64,000 nt of DNA from Bacteroides sp. (GCF_030151085.1 NZ_JASLER010000008.1:1-64000), one strand, 5' to 3'; positions 18,089 through 27,555 are shown, counted from the stretch's first letter. Numbers and translations are program-made. The notes: a model not told the origin generated them from the sequence alone.

Positions 18089-19051
18089 ATGGCAACAATT
18101 GCACTGGACATCGGTGGCACCAAAATAGCCAGCGCTATTTTTCTTCCTGACGGAAGTATGCTATTCAACCGGAAACGACTATTAAAAGGACGAACCGGGC
18201 ACGAAGTAGGTAAACTTGCTGCGGATATACTGGACAAACTACTTACGGTAGCCCGCAGAAGCCGCATACAGATCGATGGCGTAGGTATTTGCATCCCCGG
18301 AATCGTTTATTCTCAAACTAACCGGGTGTGGGCGCCCAATATCCCCGGATGGGATAACTACCCGTTATATGAAGAACTACGTAGAGTAACCCCGGCGAAC
18401 ATAAATATATACATTGATAGCGACCGTACTTGCTATATGTATGGAGAAATGTGGCAAGGTGCCGCCAAAGATTGCCATAGCGCCATATTTATTGCGGTAG
18501 GTACAGGTATAGGTGCCGGCATCATCATTGACGGGCATGTACTCCACGGTGCTAGCGACATTATAGGTGCAACCGGGTGGATGGCTTTGCAACCTCCTTA
18601 TAAAGAAGAATACGATGCCTGCGGATGCTTTGAATACTACGCATCGGGCAATGGCATCGGCGCCAGAGTGCGGGATGCAGTACGTGCTAATAAAGCATAC
18701 AAAGGACGTTTACGCCAAAAACCAATCTGCCGTATTTCTGCCTACGACGTATTCAGCGCTTTCAATGAAAAAGATCCGATTGCAGTTTCCGTTTTACAAA
18801 AAGCGGTTGAAATGTGGGGTATGGCTGCCGCCAATTTTGTCAGCTTGCTTAATCCGCAAAAGATAATATGGGGCGGAGGGGTATTCGGTCCGGCCAGCAT
18901 TTTCATAGACGACATCTACAAAGAAGCCGGCAAATGGGCACAACCGCTCAGCATCAAGCAGGTAGAATTTGTACCTTCTCAATTATCCGGAAATGCCGGA
19001 CTGATAGGAGCAGCGTTTCTTGCCATAAAGAATTATCTTTATAAAGAATAA
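18089..19051 (+). CDS. ROK-family sugar kinase
   Basis: 320 aa. ATP-binding loop ALDIGGTKIASAIF at the N-terminus, the second phosphate motif GTGIGAGIII, and the late GGGVFG adenosine motif. The catalytic Asp is probably in IDSDRTCYMYGE (canonical: NDANA). The ROK zinc motif is abnormal: the His of the usual GH is Trp (GATGWMAL), and the CxCGxxGCxE cluster is shortened to DACGCFEYYASG, so structural zinc may be lost. It starts an operon with an MFS transporter (2 bp gap) and a SIS protein, which indicates cytosolic phosphorylation of an imported monosaccharide, perhaps an amino sugar. Confidence 0.88.
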   Translation: MATIALDIGGTKIASAIFLPDGSMLFNRKRLLKGRTGHEVGKLAADILDKLLTVARRSRIQIDGVGICIPGIVYSQTNRVWAPNIPGWDNYPLYEELRRVTPANINIYIDSDRTCYMYGEMWQGAAKDCHSAIFIAVGTGIGAGIIIDGHVLHGASDIIGATGWMALQPPYKEEYDACGCFEYYASGNGIGARVRDAVRANKAYKGRLRQKPICRISAYDVFSAFNEKDPIAVSVLQKAVEMWGMAAANFVSLLNPQKIIWGGGVFGPASIFIDDIYKEAGKWAQPLSIKQVEFVPSQLSGNAGLIGAAFLAIKNYLYKE

Positions 19052-19053
19052 CC

Positions 19054-20199
19054 ATGAACAACTATCGTAAAAACCTTGTCTTCACAGCCGCATGCATCGG
19101 AATGTGTTTCTTTGGCATATCCATGATCACACTAGGTTCGGTGCTACCCGCACTGACAACCAAATTGGCTTTGGACAATCTGCAAGCCACTGCATTAGTC
19201 ACCTTCCTGCCCCTTGGCATGTTGGTAGGTTCACTGGTCTTCGGACCCATTGTCGACCGCTTCGGACATAAAGCCTTATTAGTCCCCAGCTGTATCATTG
19301 TGCTATTAGGAATGGAGGGGCTTTCTTTCTTTAGTAGTATTCCGATGCTACAACTCTCCATCATCTGTATCGGTTTTGGAGGAGGCATTCTTAACGGAGA
19401 AACAAATGCTTTGGTAGCCGACATTTCGAACGAAGAAGAAAAAGGTTCCCGACTTAGCCTGCTAGGGATGTTCTACGGGTTGGGTGCACTGGGCATCCCT
19501 ACCTTGCTGGGTGTACTATCCAAACATTACACTTTTGAAACTATTCTGCAAGGTATAGGAGTCATTATGCTAGCCGGCATTTTCTATTGCATTCCGATAC
19601 GTTTTCCGGCACCTAAGCAAGCACAAGGTTTCCCTGTGAAAAAAGGATTGGGATTGCTGAAAGAAAGTAGCTTGCTGCTACTCAGTTTTATACTCTTCTT
19701 CCAGAGCGGCATCGAAGGAGTATGTAACAATTGGTCGACACTCTACTTTGGGCAAACCACAGATATTCCCGCTAATCAAGCATTAGTTGCATTGACCTGT
19801 ATGGTAGCCGGATTGACAGTAGCGCGCATGTTACTGGTTATACTTTTCAAAAAAATAAAGCAGGAGACAGTACTTCTTTGCAGCCTTATACTTACCGCTA
19901 TCGGTTTCGGTCTGCTGACTTTTTCTCCGGGATTTATACGAGCCGCCTCAGGCATGGTTCTGATTGGTGCCGGACTAGCCTCAACCTTCCCCGTAATATT
20001 GAGCATTCTCGGGAGTCGCTACGCGTCACTTTCGGGAACAGCCTTCGGAGTGGCACTAGTAATAGCCCTCATTGGCCAGACATTACTGAACAGCCTGATG
20101 GGAATAGCTTCACAAAACATCGGTATCGAAATATACCCCTATATGATGATTGCATCACTTATTATCATGCTCTTCTTGTTTAAACGTTCACTCAAATAA
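19054..20199 (+). CDS. MFS sugar transporter
   Basis: 381 aa, about 12 hydrophobic helices in two six-helix halves joined by a charged loop (IRFPAPKQAQGFPVKKG). The MFS loop-2/3 motif is visible as GPIVDRFGHKALL. The sequence GGGILNGETNALVADIS resembles FucP/NagP-like sugar-proton symporters. It sits between a sugar kinase and a SIS-domain protein, so an inner-membrane monosaccharide carrier is the best reading. Its codon use looks like that of its neighbours. Confidence 0.88.
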   Translation: MNNYRKNLVFTAACIGMCFFGISMITLGSVLPALTTKLALDNLQATALVTFLPLGMLVGSLVFGPIVDRFGHKALLVPSCIIVLLGMEGLSFFSSIPMLQLSIICIGFGGGILNGETNALVADISNEEEKGSRLSLLGMFYGLGALGIPTLLGVLSKHYTFETILQGIGVIMLAGIFYCIPIRFPAPKQAQGFPVKKGLGLLKESSLLLLSFILFFQSGIEGVCNNWSTLYFGQTTDIPANQALVALTCMVAGLTVARMLLVILFKKIKQETVLLCSLILTAIGFGLLTFSPGFIRAASGMVLIGAGLASTFPVILSILGSRYASLSGTAFGVALVIALIGQTLLNSLMGIASQNIGIEIYPYMMIASLIIMLFLFKRSLK

Positions 20200-20226
20200 A
20201 TTATTCACCTTTAAAAAAAAGACATT

Positions 20227-20988
20227 ATGTTAGCACTTGAATGGTTAAAAAACGCCCATGGTATCATGGAAAAGCTGGAAGCTACCCAGTTGGAAAACAT
20301 TAAGAAAGCAGCTACAGCTATGGCAGATACAATTGAAGCCGATCGTTGGGTACATACATTTGGTTGTGGCCATGCAACGATCCCGGTTGAAGAGATGTAT
20401 CCCCGTATTGGCAGTTTTGTAGGTTTCCATCCGCTTTGTGAATTGCCGTTGACGTTCTTCACTCAGATTATCGGTCAAATGGGTATCCACCAGTTTCTTT
20501 TTCTGGAAAGAACAGAAGGTTACGGACAAGCCATCATGAAGAACTATGACTTCGATACTAAAGATTGTTTGTGGCTCTTCTCTCACACGGGTATCAATGC
20601 CGTAAATATCGACATGGCGCTGGAAGCAAAAAAACGGGGTATGAAAGTCATCGTATACGGTTCGGCAAGCGAAACGGGTGATAAGCCTAGTCGTCATTCC
20701 AGTGGAAAGAACCTTTTCCAACTAGCAGACATCGTGGTTGATTCATGCGTACCATTGGTGGATGCATCTGTACCCTTGAAAGATCATTTTGATAAAGTCG
20801 GTCCATTATCTACCCTGAGTTTCGTTACTATGGTATGGATGACTATCACTACCGTTGCCGAAATCCTTGCCGATCGTGGCGTACATCTGTACATCCATCC
20901 GTCACACAACGTACCGGGTGACACCACCGCCCACGAACGCCTGGATGCTGCTATTGCCGAATATCAAAAGAAAGTAAAGATTCTCTAA
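20227..20988 (+). CDS. SIS-domain phosphosugar isomerase-like protein
   Basis: 253 aa, no signal peptide. A sugar-isomerase Rossmann-like fold is suggested by HTFGCGHATIPVEEM (about residues 40-54), LWLFSHTGINAVNIDMALEAKKRGMKVIVYGS (the characteristic S/T-G loop and following strand) and DIVVDSCVPLVDASV. It resembles the SIS_13 group. It is the third gene of the operon, 27 bp after the MFS gene and followed by a terminator. Likely it isomerises or hydrolyses the phosphosugar made by the ROK kinase. The precise reaction is unknown. Confidence 0.85.
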   Translation: MLALEWLKNAHGIMEKLEATQLENIKKAATAMADTIEADRWVHTFGCGHATIPVEEMYPRIGSFVGFHPLCELPLTFFTQIIGQMGIHQFLFLERTEGYGQAIMKNYDFDTKDCLWLFSHTGINAVNIDMALEAKKRGMKVIVYGSASETGDKPSRHSSGKNLFQLADIVVDSCVPLVDASVPLKDHFDKVGPLSTLSFVTMVWMTITTVAEILADRGVHLYIHPSHNVPGDTTAHERLDAAIAEYQKKVKIL

Positions 20989-21044
20989 ACAAAGATATTC
21001 CAATCATCATCTAATTCTTAATCATCATCTATGAGTGACGGACT

Positions 21045-21088
21045 CCCCCTCCCTGCTTTTTCCCCCAAGATAGCAGGGAGGGCTTTTT
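21045..21088 (+). terminator. Terminator of the ROK-MFS-SIS operon
   Basis: Perfect 11-bp stem CCCTCCCTGCT / AGCAGGGAGGG (21047-21057 and 21072-21082) followed by CTTTTT, 59 bp after the SIS stop codon. Confidence 0.9.
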
Positions 21089-21151
21089 ATAATTACACTT
21101 CTTCTCATGGCAATTCTTCTTTTTTCATTCTTCATTCTTCATTTTTTATCG

Positions 21152-21159
21152 TACCTTTG
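21152..21159 (+). promoter_or_regulatory. -7 element of the dipeptidyl peptidase gene
   Basis: TACCTTTG, a match to TAnnTTTG, 32 bp before the ATG. It follows a short run of TTCATTC repeats. Confidence 0.5.
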
Positions 21160-21190
21160 TACTCCAAGAGAATATTTATAGATGTAAGTT

Positions 21191-23404
21191 ATGAAACAAA
21201 TAAGTATCACACTTCTTTTTTGCCTTTGCACATTATTCAGTTTTGCCCAAGGTGGCAGAGCACTCGACTTAAAAGAAATAGTATCAGGACAATTCTCCCC
21301 TGAAAACATTTATGGAGTCATCCCCATTCCGGGCGATGGAGAACATTATTCACAGATGAATGCGGAAGGTACGCAGATCATTAAATATTCCTTCAAAACA
21401 GGCAAACCGGTAGAAGTGTTGTTCGATGCCGCCACTGCACGCGAATGTCCCTTCAAGACTTTCAACAGCTACAGTTTCTCACCGGACGGTAACCAACTAC
21501 TGATCGCAACAGAAAAAACACCTATTTACCGCCATTCCTATACAGCCGTGCACTATCTTTATAGCCTGAAACGGAACTTGGATGGTAAAATCAATAACGT
21601 AGTACAAAAACTTTCGGATGGTGGGCCGCAACAAGTACCTGTTTTTTCACCGGACGGCACTATGGTTGCCTTTGTACGTGATAACAACATCTACCTTGTT
21701 AAATTAATATTCGGTAACAGCGAAAGCCAAATAACAGAGGATGGAAAACAGAACGAAGTATTGAACGGCATCCCCGACTGGGTATATGAAGAAGAATTCT
21801 CCTACAATAGAGCTTTGGAATTCAGTGCAGATAGCAAAATGCTTGCATTTGTCCGTTTCGACGAGACAGCTGTACCATCTTACACCTTCCCCGTATTTGC
21901 CGGAGAAGCACCACACATTGCCGCCTACGAGAAATATCCCGGAGAATACACCTATAAATACCCAAAAACCGGAGAACCCAATTCCAAAGTTTCCGTACAT
22001 ACCTTCGATATTAAATCTAAAGTAACCCGTAAACTGAATGTTCCGGTAGATGCTGACGGATATATTCCACGCATTCGTTTCACCGAAGATCCCAATAAAC
22101 TGGCTATAATGACATTGAACCGTCATCAAAACCGTTTTGACCTCTACTTTGCCGATCCGCGTAGTACAGTCTGCAAACTGGCATTGCGTGACGAAAGCGA
22201 TACTTATATTAGAGAAAATGTCTTCGACAACATTATCTTCTACCCTGAGAATTTCAGTTTCGTTAGTGATAAGAGCGGGCACAGCCATTTATACTGGTAC
22301 AGTATGGGTGGCAATCTACTGAAGCAACTGACCGCAGGCAACTATGAAGTGAAAGACTTCTTGGGTTATGATCCGGAAACCGGTAGCTTCTTTTATACCA
22401 GCAATGAGGAAAGCCCCATGCGCAAAGCCGTTTATAAAATAGATAGCAAAGGAAAGAAAGTAAAGCTCTCCAATCAAGTAGGCATCAATAACGCTATGTT
22501 CAGCACGGACATGAAGTATTTTATGAACCGTTACACTAATCTTAGTACGCCGATGGTTATCACATTAAATGACAATACAGGCAAAGCATTGTCTACCCTC
22601 GTAACCAACGATATACTAAAACAAAAACTTGCAGGCTATAATGTACCTCAAAAGGAGTTCTTCTCATTCCAAACCTCAGACGGCACTACCCTGAACGGCT
22701 GGATGATGAAACCTACAGATTTTTCAGCATCCAAAAAATATCCGGTATTAATGTTCCAATACAGCGGTCCCGGCTCACAGCAAGTACTCGACTCTTTCAA
22801 CATCAGTTGGGAGACTTACATGGCATCACAAGGTTACATTGTAGTATGCGTTGATGGTCGCGGAACCGGAGGACGAGGTTCCGAGTTCGAGAAATGCACT
22901 TATCTCAATTTAGGTGTCAAGGAAGCCAAAGATCAGGTAGAGACTGCTCTTTATATGGGACGCCAGCCTTTTGTAGACAAAAACCGTATCGGCATCTGGG
23001 GTTGGAGTTTCGGAGGCTATATGACCATTATGAGCATGAGTGAAGGAACTCCTGTATTCAAAGCCGGAGCTGCCGTAGCCGCGGTAACCGATTGGAATTA
23101 TTATGATACCGTCTATGGTGAACGCTTCATGCGTACGCCCAAAGAAAATGCCGAAGGCTACAAAGCTACATCAGCCTTTACGCGTGCCGACAAATTGCAT
23201 GGCAACCTCCTACTGGTACATGGAATGGCAGACGACAACGTTCACTTCCAAAATTGTGCGGAATATGCCGAACACTTGGTACAACTTGGCAAGCAATTCG
23301 ACATGCAGGTTTATACCAACCGTAATCATAGTATTTTCGGAGGCAATACACGCCTGCACCTTTATACTAAGTTGACTAACTTTTTCAATAAAGAACTGAA
23401 ATAA
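21191..23404 (+). CDS. Dipeptidyl peptidase IV, S9B family
   Basis: 737 aa with a cleavable signal peptide (LLFCLCTLFSFAQGG), so periplasmic. The N-terminal eight-bladed propeller (about 50-450) includes DWVYEEEFSY, the family's substrate Glu-Glu motif. The C-terminal alpha/beta hydrolase domain has the nucleophile in GWSFGGY (Ser606), Asp in ADDNVHF (681-682) and His713 in NRNHSIFGG. It removes X-Pro or X-Ala dipeptides from peptides and suits growth on host or dietary proteins. The stop is 3 bp before lipA, so they may be co-transcribed. Confidence 0.96.
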   Translation: MKQISITLLFCLCTLFSFAQGGRALDLKEIVSGQFSPENIYGVIPIPGDGEHYSQMNAEGTQIIKYSFKTGKPVEVLFDAATARECPFKTFNSYSFSPDGNQLLIATEKTPIYRHSYTAVHYLYSLKRNLDGKINNVVQKLSDGGPQQVPVFSPDGTMVAFVRDNNIYLVKLIFGNSESQITEDGKQNEVLNGIPDWVYEEEFSYNRALEFSADSKMLAFVRFDETAVPSYTFPVFAGEAPHIAAYEKYPGEYTYKYPKTGEPNSKVSVHTFDIKSKVTRKLNVPVDADGYIPRIRFTEDPNKLAIMTLNRHQNRFDLYFADPRSTVCKLALRDESDTYIRENVFDNIIFYPENFSFVSDKSGHSHLYWYSMGGNLLKQLTAGNYEVKDFLGYDPETGSFFYTSNEESPMRKAVYKIDSKGKKVKLSNQVGINNAMFSTDMKYFMNRYTNLSTPMVITLNDNTGKALSTLVTNDILKQKLAGYNVPQKEFFSFQTSDGTTLNGWMMKPTDFSASKKYPVLMFQYSGPGSQQVLDSFNISWETYMASQGYIVVCVDGRGTGGRGSEFEKCTYLNLGVKEAKDQVETALYMGRQPFVDKNRIGIWGWSFGGYMTIMSMSEGTPVFKAGAAVAAVTDWNYYDTVYGERFMRTPKENAEGYKATSAFTRADKLHGNLLLVHGMADDNVHFQNCAEYAEHLVQLGKQFDMQVYTNRNHSIFGGNTRLHLYTKLTNFFNKELK

Positions 23405-23406
23405 AA

Positions 23407-24279
23407 ATGGGCGACAGAATACGCAAGCCAGAATGGCTTAAAATAAGTATTGGTGCCAATGAGCGTTATACCGAAACAAAGCGGATTGTTGAATCCCATT
23501 GTCTTCATACCATTTGCAGCAGTGGACGCTGCCCGAACATGGGCGAATGCTGGGGAAAAGGTACCGCCACATTCATGATCGGTGGCGATATTTGCACGCG
23601 TTGCTGCAAATTCTGTAACACGCAAACAGGCAAACCTTTACCCTTGGACGACAATGAGCCGACTCATGTTGCCGAGTCTATTGCTTTGATGAAACTTTCC
23701 CATGCCGTCATCACTTCTGTTGACCGAGACGACTTGCCTGATCTTGGAGCGGCTCATTGGGCACAGACCATTCAAGAGATCAAGCGTTTGAATCCCGAAA
23801 CTACCGTTGAAGTCCTGATTCCGGATTTTCAAGGAAGAAAAGAACTCATTACTCAAGTAATAGAAGCCCAACCGGAGATAATCTCCCATAATATGGAAAC
23901 CGTAAGACGTATCACTCCTTTGGTACGCAGTGCCGCCCGATATGACACCAGCCTTGAGGTTTTACGCCAAATAGCGGAAAGTGCTATTACTACCAAGTCC
24001 GGCATTATGGTTGGTTTGGGTGAAACCCAAGAAGAAGTAGAAGAATTAATGGACGATCTTCGTTTAGTAGGCTGCCATATCCTAACTATCGGACAGTATC
24101 TACAACCTACTCACAGGCACTATCCGGTAGCAGAATATATTACACCAACGCAATTCGCCCTTTACAAGCAAATTGGATTGGAAAAAGGATTTACCCAAGT
24201 AGAAAGTGCTCCCTTAGTGCGTTCATCATATCATGCAGAAAAGTCAGTGCAATATCTACAAAAAAAGACTCAAAAGTAG
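23407..24279 (+). CDS. lipA: Lipoyl synthase
   Basis: 290 aa. Radical SAM enzyme inserting two sulfurs into protein-bound octanoyl chains. Auxiliary cluster cysteines Cys37, Cys42 and Cys48 (CX4CX5C) and the radical SAM cluster Cys63, Cys67 and Cys70 (CX3CX2C) are all present. Later motifs SHNMETV and RSSYHAEK are typical; the C-terminal RSSYHA serine ligand is seen. The protein supplies lipoyl groups for 2-oxo acid dehydrogenase or glycine cleavage complexes. It lies immediately after the peptidase gene. Confidence 0.97.
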   Translation: MGDRIRKPEWLKISIGANERYTETKRIVESHCLHTICSSGRCPNMGECWGKGTATFMIGGDICTRCCKFCNTQTGKPLPLDDNEPTHVAESIALMKLSHAVITSVDRDDLPDLGAAHWAQTIQEIKRLNPETTVEVLIPDFQGRKELITQVIEAQPEIISHNMETVRRITPLVRSAARYDTSLEVLRQIAESAITTKSGIMVGLGETQEEVEELMDDLRLVGCHILTIGQYLQPTHRHYPVAEYITPTQFALYKQIGLEKGFTQVESAPLVRSSYHAEKSVQYLQKKTQK

Positions 24280-24332
24280 AACATTTTATCTCACAAGTTG
24301 TTAATTTAGAAAACGACAAAATAGTGCGGATA

Positions 24333-25451
24333 ATGGGTCATCAAAAAGTTCTATCATCAAAGTTCAATATGTCATTGGGATTTATCCCCGTTATTATATC
24401 CATTTTACTGTGCGAGTTCATAACGCAGGACATATCTATCTACATCGGCACTGGTGTGGGTGTTTTACTTTGTCTTTATACATGGCGGTACAAAGGCATG
24501 CATGTTCCACAAATCATGCTTTTTTGTACTACTGGAATGCTATTGCTATTATCACTCACCACGGTCTTTATATCGAATTATTGTCCTCGTTTTATGTTTC
24601 CATTTACTCTGGAAATCAGTGCAATCATCCCTCCTCTCATCATTTTCCTGAATCGAAAACGTTTTCTCGATTACCACACTGCACAGTCCGGACAAAGTTG
24701 CAAACAACTTTTTGTACAAGGGGCTGAAGCTGCTATCGTCTCTGCACGTGTAGTACTTATTATAAGTATTCTGCATTTCCTGATTATTTTACTTGCAGTT
24801 CTTATTCAATATCCTTTAGGCGAAATCACACGATTTATTCTATTCAGACTAGCCCCTCCCACAGTTTTTATTCTAAGTATTATATTCAATCAGATTGGAA
24901 TTCATTACTTCAATGCAGTAATGAAACATACTGTTTTCGTACCGGTAGTCAACAAAAAAGGAGACGTTATTGGAAAAGCAATAGCTGCGGAAGCCATCAA
25001 TCGTAAAAACGAATATATTAATCCCGTAATCAGAATTGCGGTTGCCGCTCATGGAATGCTTTTTCTTCTACCCCGCCCTCAATGCACCACACTTGAAAAA
25101 GGAAAAATCGACCTGTTAATGGAAGGTTATTTGCTGTATGGAGAGAATCTGGAGCAAGGCGCAAGCAGAATATTACGGCAAGTATTACCTAAAGCCCCAT
25201 TAAGCAATTTGTACTTTAACTTCATGTACCATTTCGAAAATGAAGCCACCAACCGTTTAATTTATCTGTTTACTTTAGATTTAGATGATGATTCAATCTT
25301 ATGCAATGAAGCATTCAAAGGAGGAAAGTTATGGACTTTCCAGCAGATAGAACATAATTTAAATCGCAACTTCTTTAGCCACTGCTTCGAGTGCGAATAC
25401 GAGCATTTGAAGTCCATTATCAATACAAGAGAGAAATATAAGGAAATATAG
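24333..25451 (+). CDS. Six-TM membrane protein with degenerate C-terminal Nudix domain
   Basis: The open frame begins with GTG at 24324; the ATG at 24333 is preferred (372 aa). The N-terminal half has about six hydrophobic segments (the last near residues 165-190). The C-terminal half has the Nudix sequence pattern. A strand pair VNKKGDVIGKAIAAEA leads to a Nudix-box-like stretch GYLLYGENLEQGASR that keeps the spacing G-x5-E-x7-R (Gly268, Glu274, Arg282, numbered from the GTG). The usual catalytic REUxEExGU is replaced by RILRQVLP. The tail with LWTFQQIEHNLNRNFFS also looks like Nudix proteins. So it is probably a non-catalytic, membrane-bound Nudix-fold protein that may bind a nucleotide or polyphosphate. 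This is inference, and no name is known to me. Confidence 0.6.
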   Translation: MGHQKVLSSKFNMSLGFIPVIISILLCEFITQDISIYIGTGVGVLLCLYTWRYKGMHVPQIMLFCTTGMLLLLSLTTVFISNYCPRFMFPFTLEISAIIPPLIIFLNRKRFLDYHTAQSGQSCKQLFVQGAEAAIVSARVVLIISILHFLIILLAVLIQYPLGEITRFILFRLAPPTVFILSIIFNQIGIHYFNAVMKHTVFVPVVNKKGDVIGKAIAAEAINRKNEYINPVIRIAVAAHGMLFLLPRPQCTTLEKGKIDLLMEGYLLYGENLEQGASRILRQVLPKAPLSNLYFNFMYHFENEATNRLIYLFTLDLDDDSILCNEAFKGGKLWTFQQIEHNLNRNFFSHCFECEYEHLKSIINTREKYKEI

Positions 25452-25460
25452 CAGAAACAA

Positions 25461-25508
25461 GTAAAGAGTAAGTAATAATCAGCTATTCCATAATATTTTA
25501 CTCTTTAC
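25461..25508 (+). terminator. Inverted repeat after the Nudix-like gene
   Basis: GTAAAGAGTAA at 25461-25471 pairs with TTACTCTTTAC at 25498-25508 and an A-rich run follows. It is 10 bp after the stop codon. It could act as a terminator, though no clear T tract follows on the plus strand. Confidence 0.5.
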
Positions 25509-25553
25509 TCTACAAAAAAAGGCAGAAAGCATCCTCCAAATAATATATTTCTC

Positions 25554-25561
25554 TAACTTTG
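25554..25561 (+). promoter_or_regulatory. -7 element of the sigma/anti-sigma operon
   Basis: TAACTTTG, a match to TAnnTTTG, 54 bp before the sigma-factor start codon. Confidence 0.5.
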
Positions 25562-25615
25562 TATTTTGTGAAATAGCAATAATGCCTTAACAGCACAGAG
25601 AACCTAACTTAATTT

Positions 25616-26146
25616 ATGCATCTTCAAAATCATACAACCGAAATGGATGAACGTACTTTTAGACGTTTTATTGAATCCTATTCGAATGATTTGCTTTACT
25701 ATGTCCGATGCTTTACCCGATCGAAAGAAGAAGCAGAAGAAATAGTGAGTGATGTATTCTTTGAAGTGTGGCAGAACAGAGATCAAATAGAGGAAATACG
25801 AAACATAAAAGCATGGCTGCTGACCATCACTCACAATAAAGCAATTTCTTATTTACGAAAAAAAGATAGTTCAAACGTTTCCATTACATGGGACGAAGTA
25901 GGCGAATATGCTATACCCTACGAACTACAAACACCTGATGAAGCACTTATCAGCCGGGAAGAAATGTCCCGAATCAACAATATCATAAACAATCTCCCTC
26001 CCCGATGCAAGCAAGTCTTCATATTAGGTAAGATAGAAAAGCTACCTTATAAAGAAATTGCAAATCTTTTAGACATCTCCGTCAAGACCATTAACATACA
26101 TATAGCCAAAGCTTTAGAGTTAATCTCCGAAGGTTTAAAAAAATAA
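25616..26146 (+). CDS. ECF sigma factor, FecI-like
   Basis: 176 aa. Region 2: YVRCFTRSKEEAEEIVSDVFFEVW. Region 4: LPPRCKQVFILGKIEKLPYKEIANLLDISVKT, the helix-turn-helix for -35 recognition. Together these define an ECF sigma of the Bacteroidota FecI group. Family knowledge: it is held by the FecR-like partner and released when the STN-containing SusC partner senses its substrate. Here the FecR gene follows 71 bp later and the STN-SusC comes next, so it likely drives the operon downstream. Confidence 0.93.
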   Translation: MHLQNHTTEMDERTFRRFIESYSNDLLYYVRCFTRSKEEAEEIVSDVFFEVWQNRDQIEEIRNIKAWLLTITHNKAISYLRKKDSSNVSITWDEVGEYAIPYELQTPDEALISREEMSRINNIINNLPPRCKQVFILGKIEKLPYKEIANLLDISVKTINIHIAKALELISEGLKK

Positions 26147-26217
26147 TTTAAAAAAAATCATTTTTATATAGGAGATTTTTTTTAATAATGCGTCTATTAT
26201 TATATACAAGTCAATTA

Positions 26218-27402
26218 ATGAAAGATAATAAAAGAGAAGAAAACATATACGAATCGTTAGCATCATTCCTAGACGATCGTTCTACAACTCCGGACAAAAA
26301 GCTTACTCCGTCCGAAGAAGAAGAACTACGGAAACTGATGTTTCTATGGGATGAATGTTATCCTGAAAAAATAGAAACAGAGGATATATGGAAAAAGACG
26401 ATGCAAAAGATTGAGAACAGCAATTCTACCATTGCTAAACGCACTCATCAACGGTTTATGCCGGTATGGGCATGGGGGGCTGCAGCATCAGTAGTAATTC
26501 TGGTAGGGCTTGGCTTCTTCTTCTCTCGAAATAATATAAAAGAAGAAGTAGATGAAGCTTTGAAGATGGAGCAATATATGCTTGCAAATACTTCTGCTGA
26601 AAATGTAAAAGAAGTAACACTAGTTGTTTCGGACAAAAAGCAGATAGAAATAGCCAATAATTCGCAAGTAGCTTATACATCTACTGGACAGGTTCGTGTT
26701 AATTCCAGCAAACTGGATGAACCGAAAACAGAGGATAAAGTCCAAGGACAAGAAGAAGAGTATAACCAGATAATAGTTCCTAAAGGACGGCGTTCTATGA
26801 TTGTGCTTGCTGATAATAGCAAGATTTGGATTAACTCAGGTAGTAAAGTGATCTATCCCCGTTCTTTCAAGAATGAGAAGAGGCAAATTTATGTAGAAGG
26901 AGAAGTTTATCTGAAGGTTACCCATGACAAAACGAAACCTTTTATCGTAAGTACTTCTGCCTGCGAAGTGGAAGTTTTGGGAACATCGTTCAATGTTTCG
27001 GCATATAAAGGAAATTCCCAAGCAGACATCGTGCTAGTTGAAGGCTCTGTAAATGTGAGAGACAACTTAAAACGTCAAATGCGGATGCAGCCTAATGAAC
27101 GCGTAGAGTTGAATGAAGCAGGCATCGCAAAAAAAGAAAAGGTAAATGCACTTGAATACATCCAATGGGTGGACGGAATATGGACATTAAATGGAAAACC
27201 ATTAAAAGAAGTTCTCCGCTATTTATCTGAATATTACGGTCAAACGATTCTGTGTGATCCTATTGCTGAAACTGAACCTCTCTATGGAAAGTTGTTCCTC
27301 AATGAAGATTTAAACAAGATACTCGAGTCAATCAGGCAAGCATTACCGGAAGAAGTCGCATTAAAAAAGAATATTATTTATTTTGACAATACCATTAAAT
27401 GA
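26218..27402 (+). CDS. FecR-type anti-sigma factor
   Basis: The start at 26218 (MKDNKREEN) is preferred; the upstream ATG at 26188 adds ten residues. 394 aa. A cytoplasmic N-terminus is followed by one TM segment (WAWGAAASVVILVGLGFFF, about residues 82-102), then a periplasmic FecR domain (IIVPKGRRSMIVLADNSKIWINSGSKV) and a DUF4974-like C-terminal domain with LKEVLRYLSEYYGQTI. It transmits the SusC signal to the FecI-like sigma. This pair, with the STN-SusC downstream, is the standard trans-envelope signalling set for host-glycan loci in Bacteroides. Confidence 0.93.
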   Translation: MKDNKREENIYESLASFLDDRSTTPDKKLTPSEEEELRKLMFLWDECYPEKIETEDIWKKTMQKIENSNSTIAKRTHQRFMPVWAWGAAASVVILVGLGFFFSRNNIKEEVDEALKMEQYMLANTSAENVKEVTLVVSDKKQIEIANNSQVAYTSTGQVRVNSSKLDEPKTEDKVQGQEEEYNQIIVPKGRRSMIVLADNSKIWINSGSKVIYPRSFKNEKRQIYVEGEVYLKVTHDKTKPFIVSTSACEVEVLGTSFNVSAYKGNSQADIVLVEGSVNVRDNLKRQMRMQPNERVELNEAGIAKKEKVNALEYIQWVDGIWTLNGKPLKEVLRYLSEYYGQTILCDPIAETEPLYGKLFLNEDLNKILESIRQALPEEVALKKNIIYFDNTIK

Positions 27403-27472
27403 AAAGCATACGTTAACCTTAAAAATGTAAATATATGAAGATATAGAAAAAGTAGAATTATTTTAAAAAGCA

Positions 27473-27501
27473 GTCGGACAATACTACCAATATTGCCCGA
27501 C
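27473..27501. promoter_or_regulatory. Hairpin between anti-sigma and SusC genes
   Basis: Arms GTCGGACAATA and TATTGCCCGAC form an 11-bp stem with one mismatch and a 7-nt loop, 55 bp before the SusC start. Could be an attenuator or 5' UTR structure in this 153-bp gap. No T tract follows. Confidence 0.5.
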
Positions 27502-27555
27502 CAAGAGTGATTTCAGTTCAAATCTAATTTTAGTAACAAAAATCAATACGAAAGT

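Noticed and set aside
21704..22288. Minus-strand ORF of 194 codons
   Set aside because: Shadow frame inside the dipeptidyl peptidase gene.
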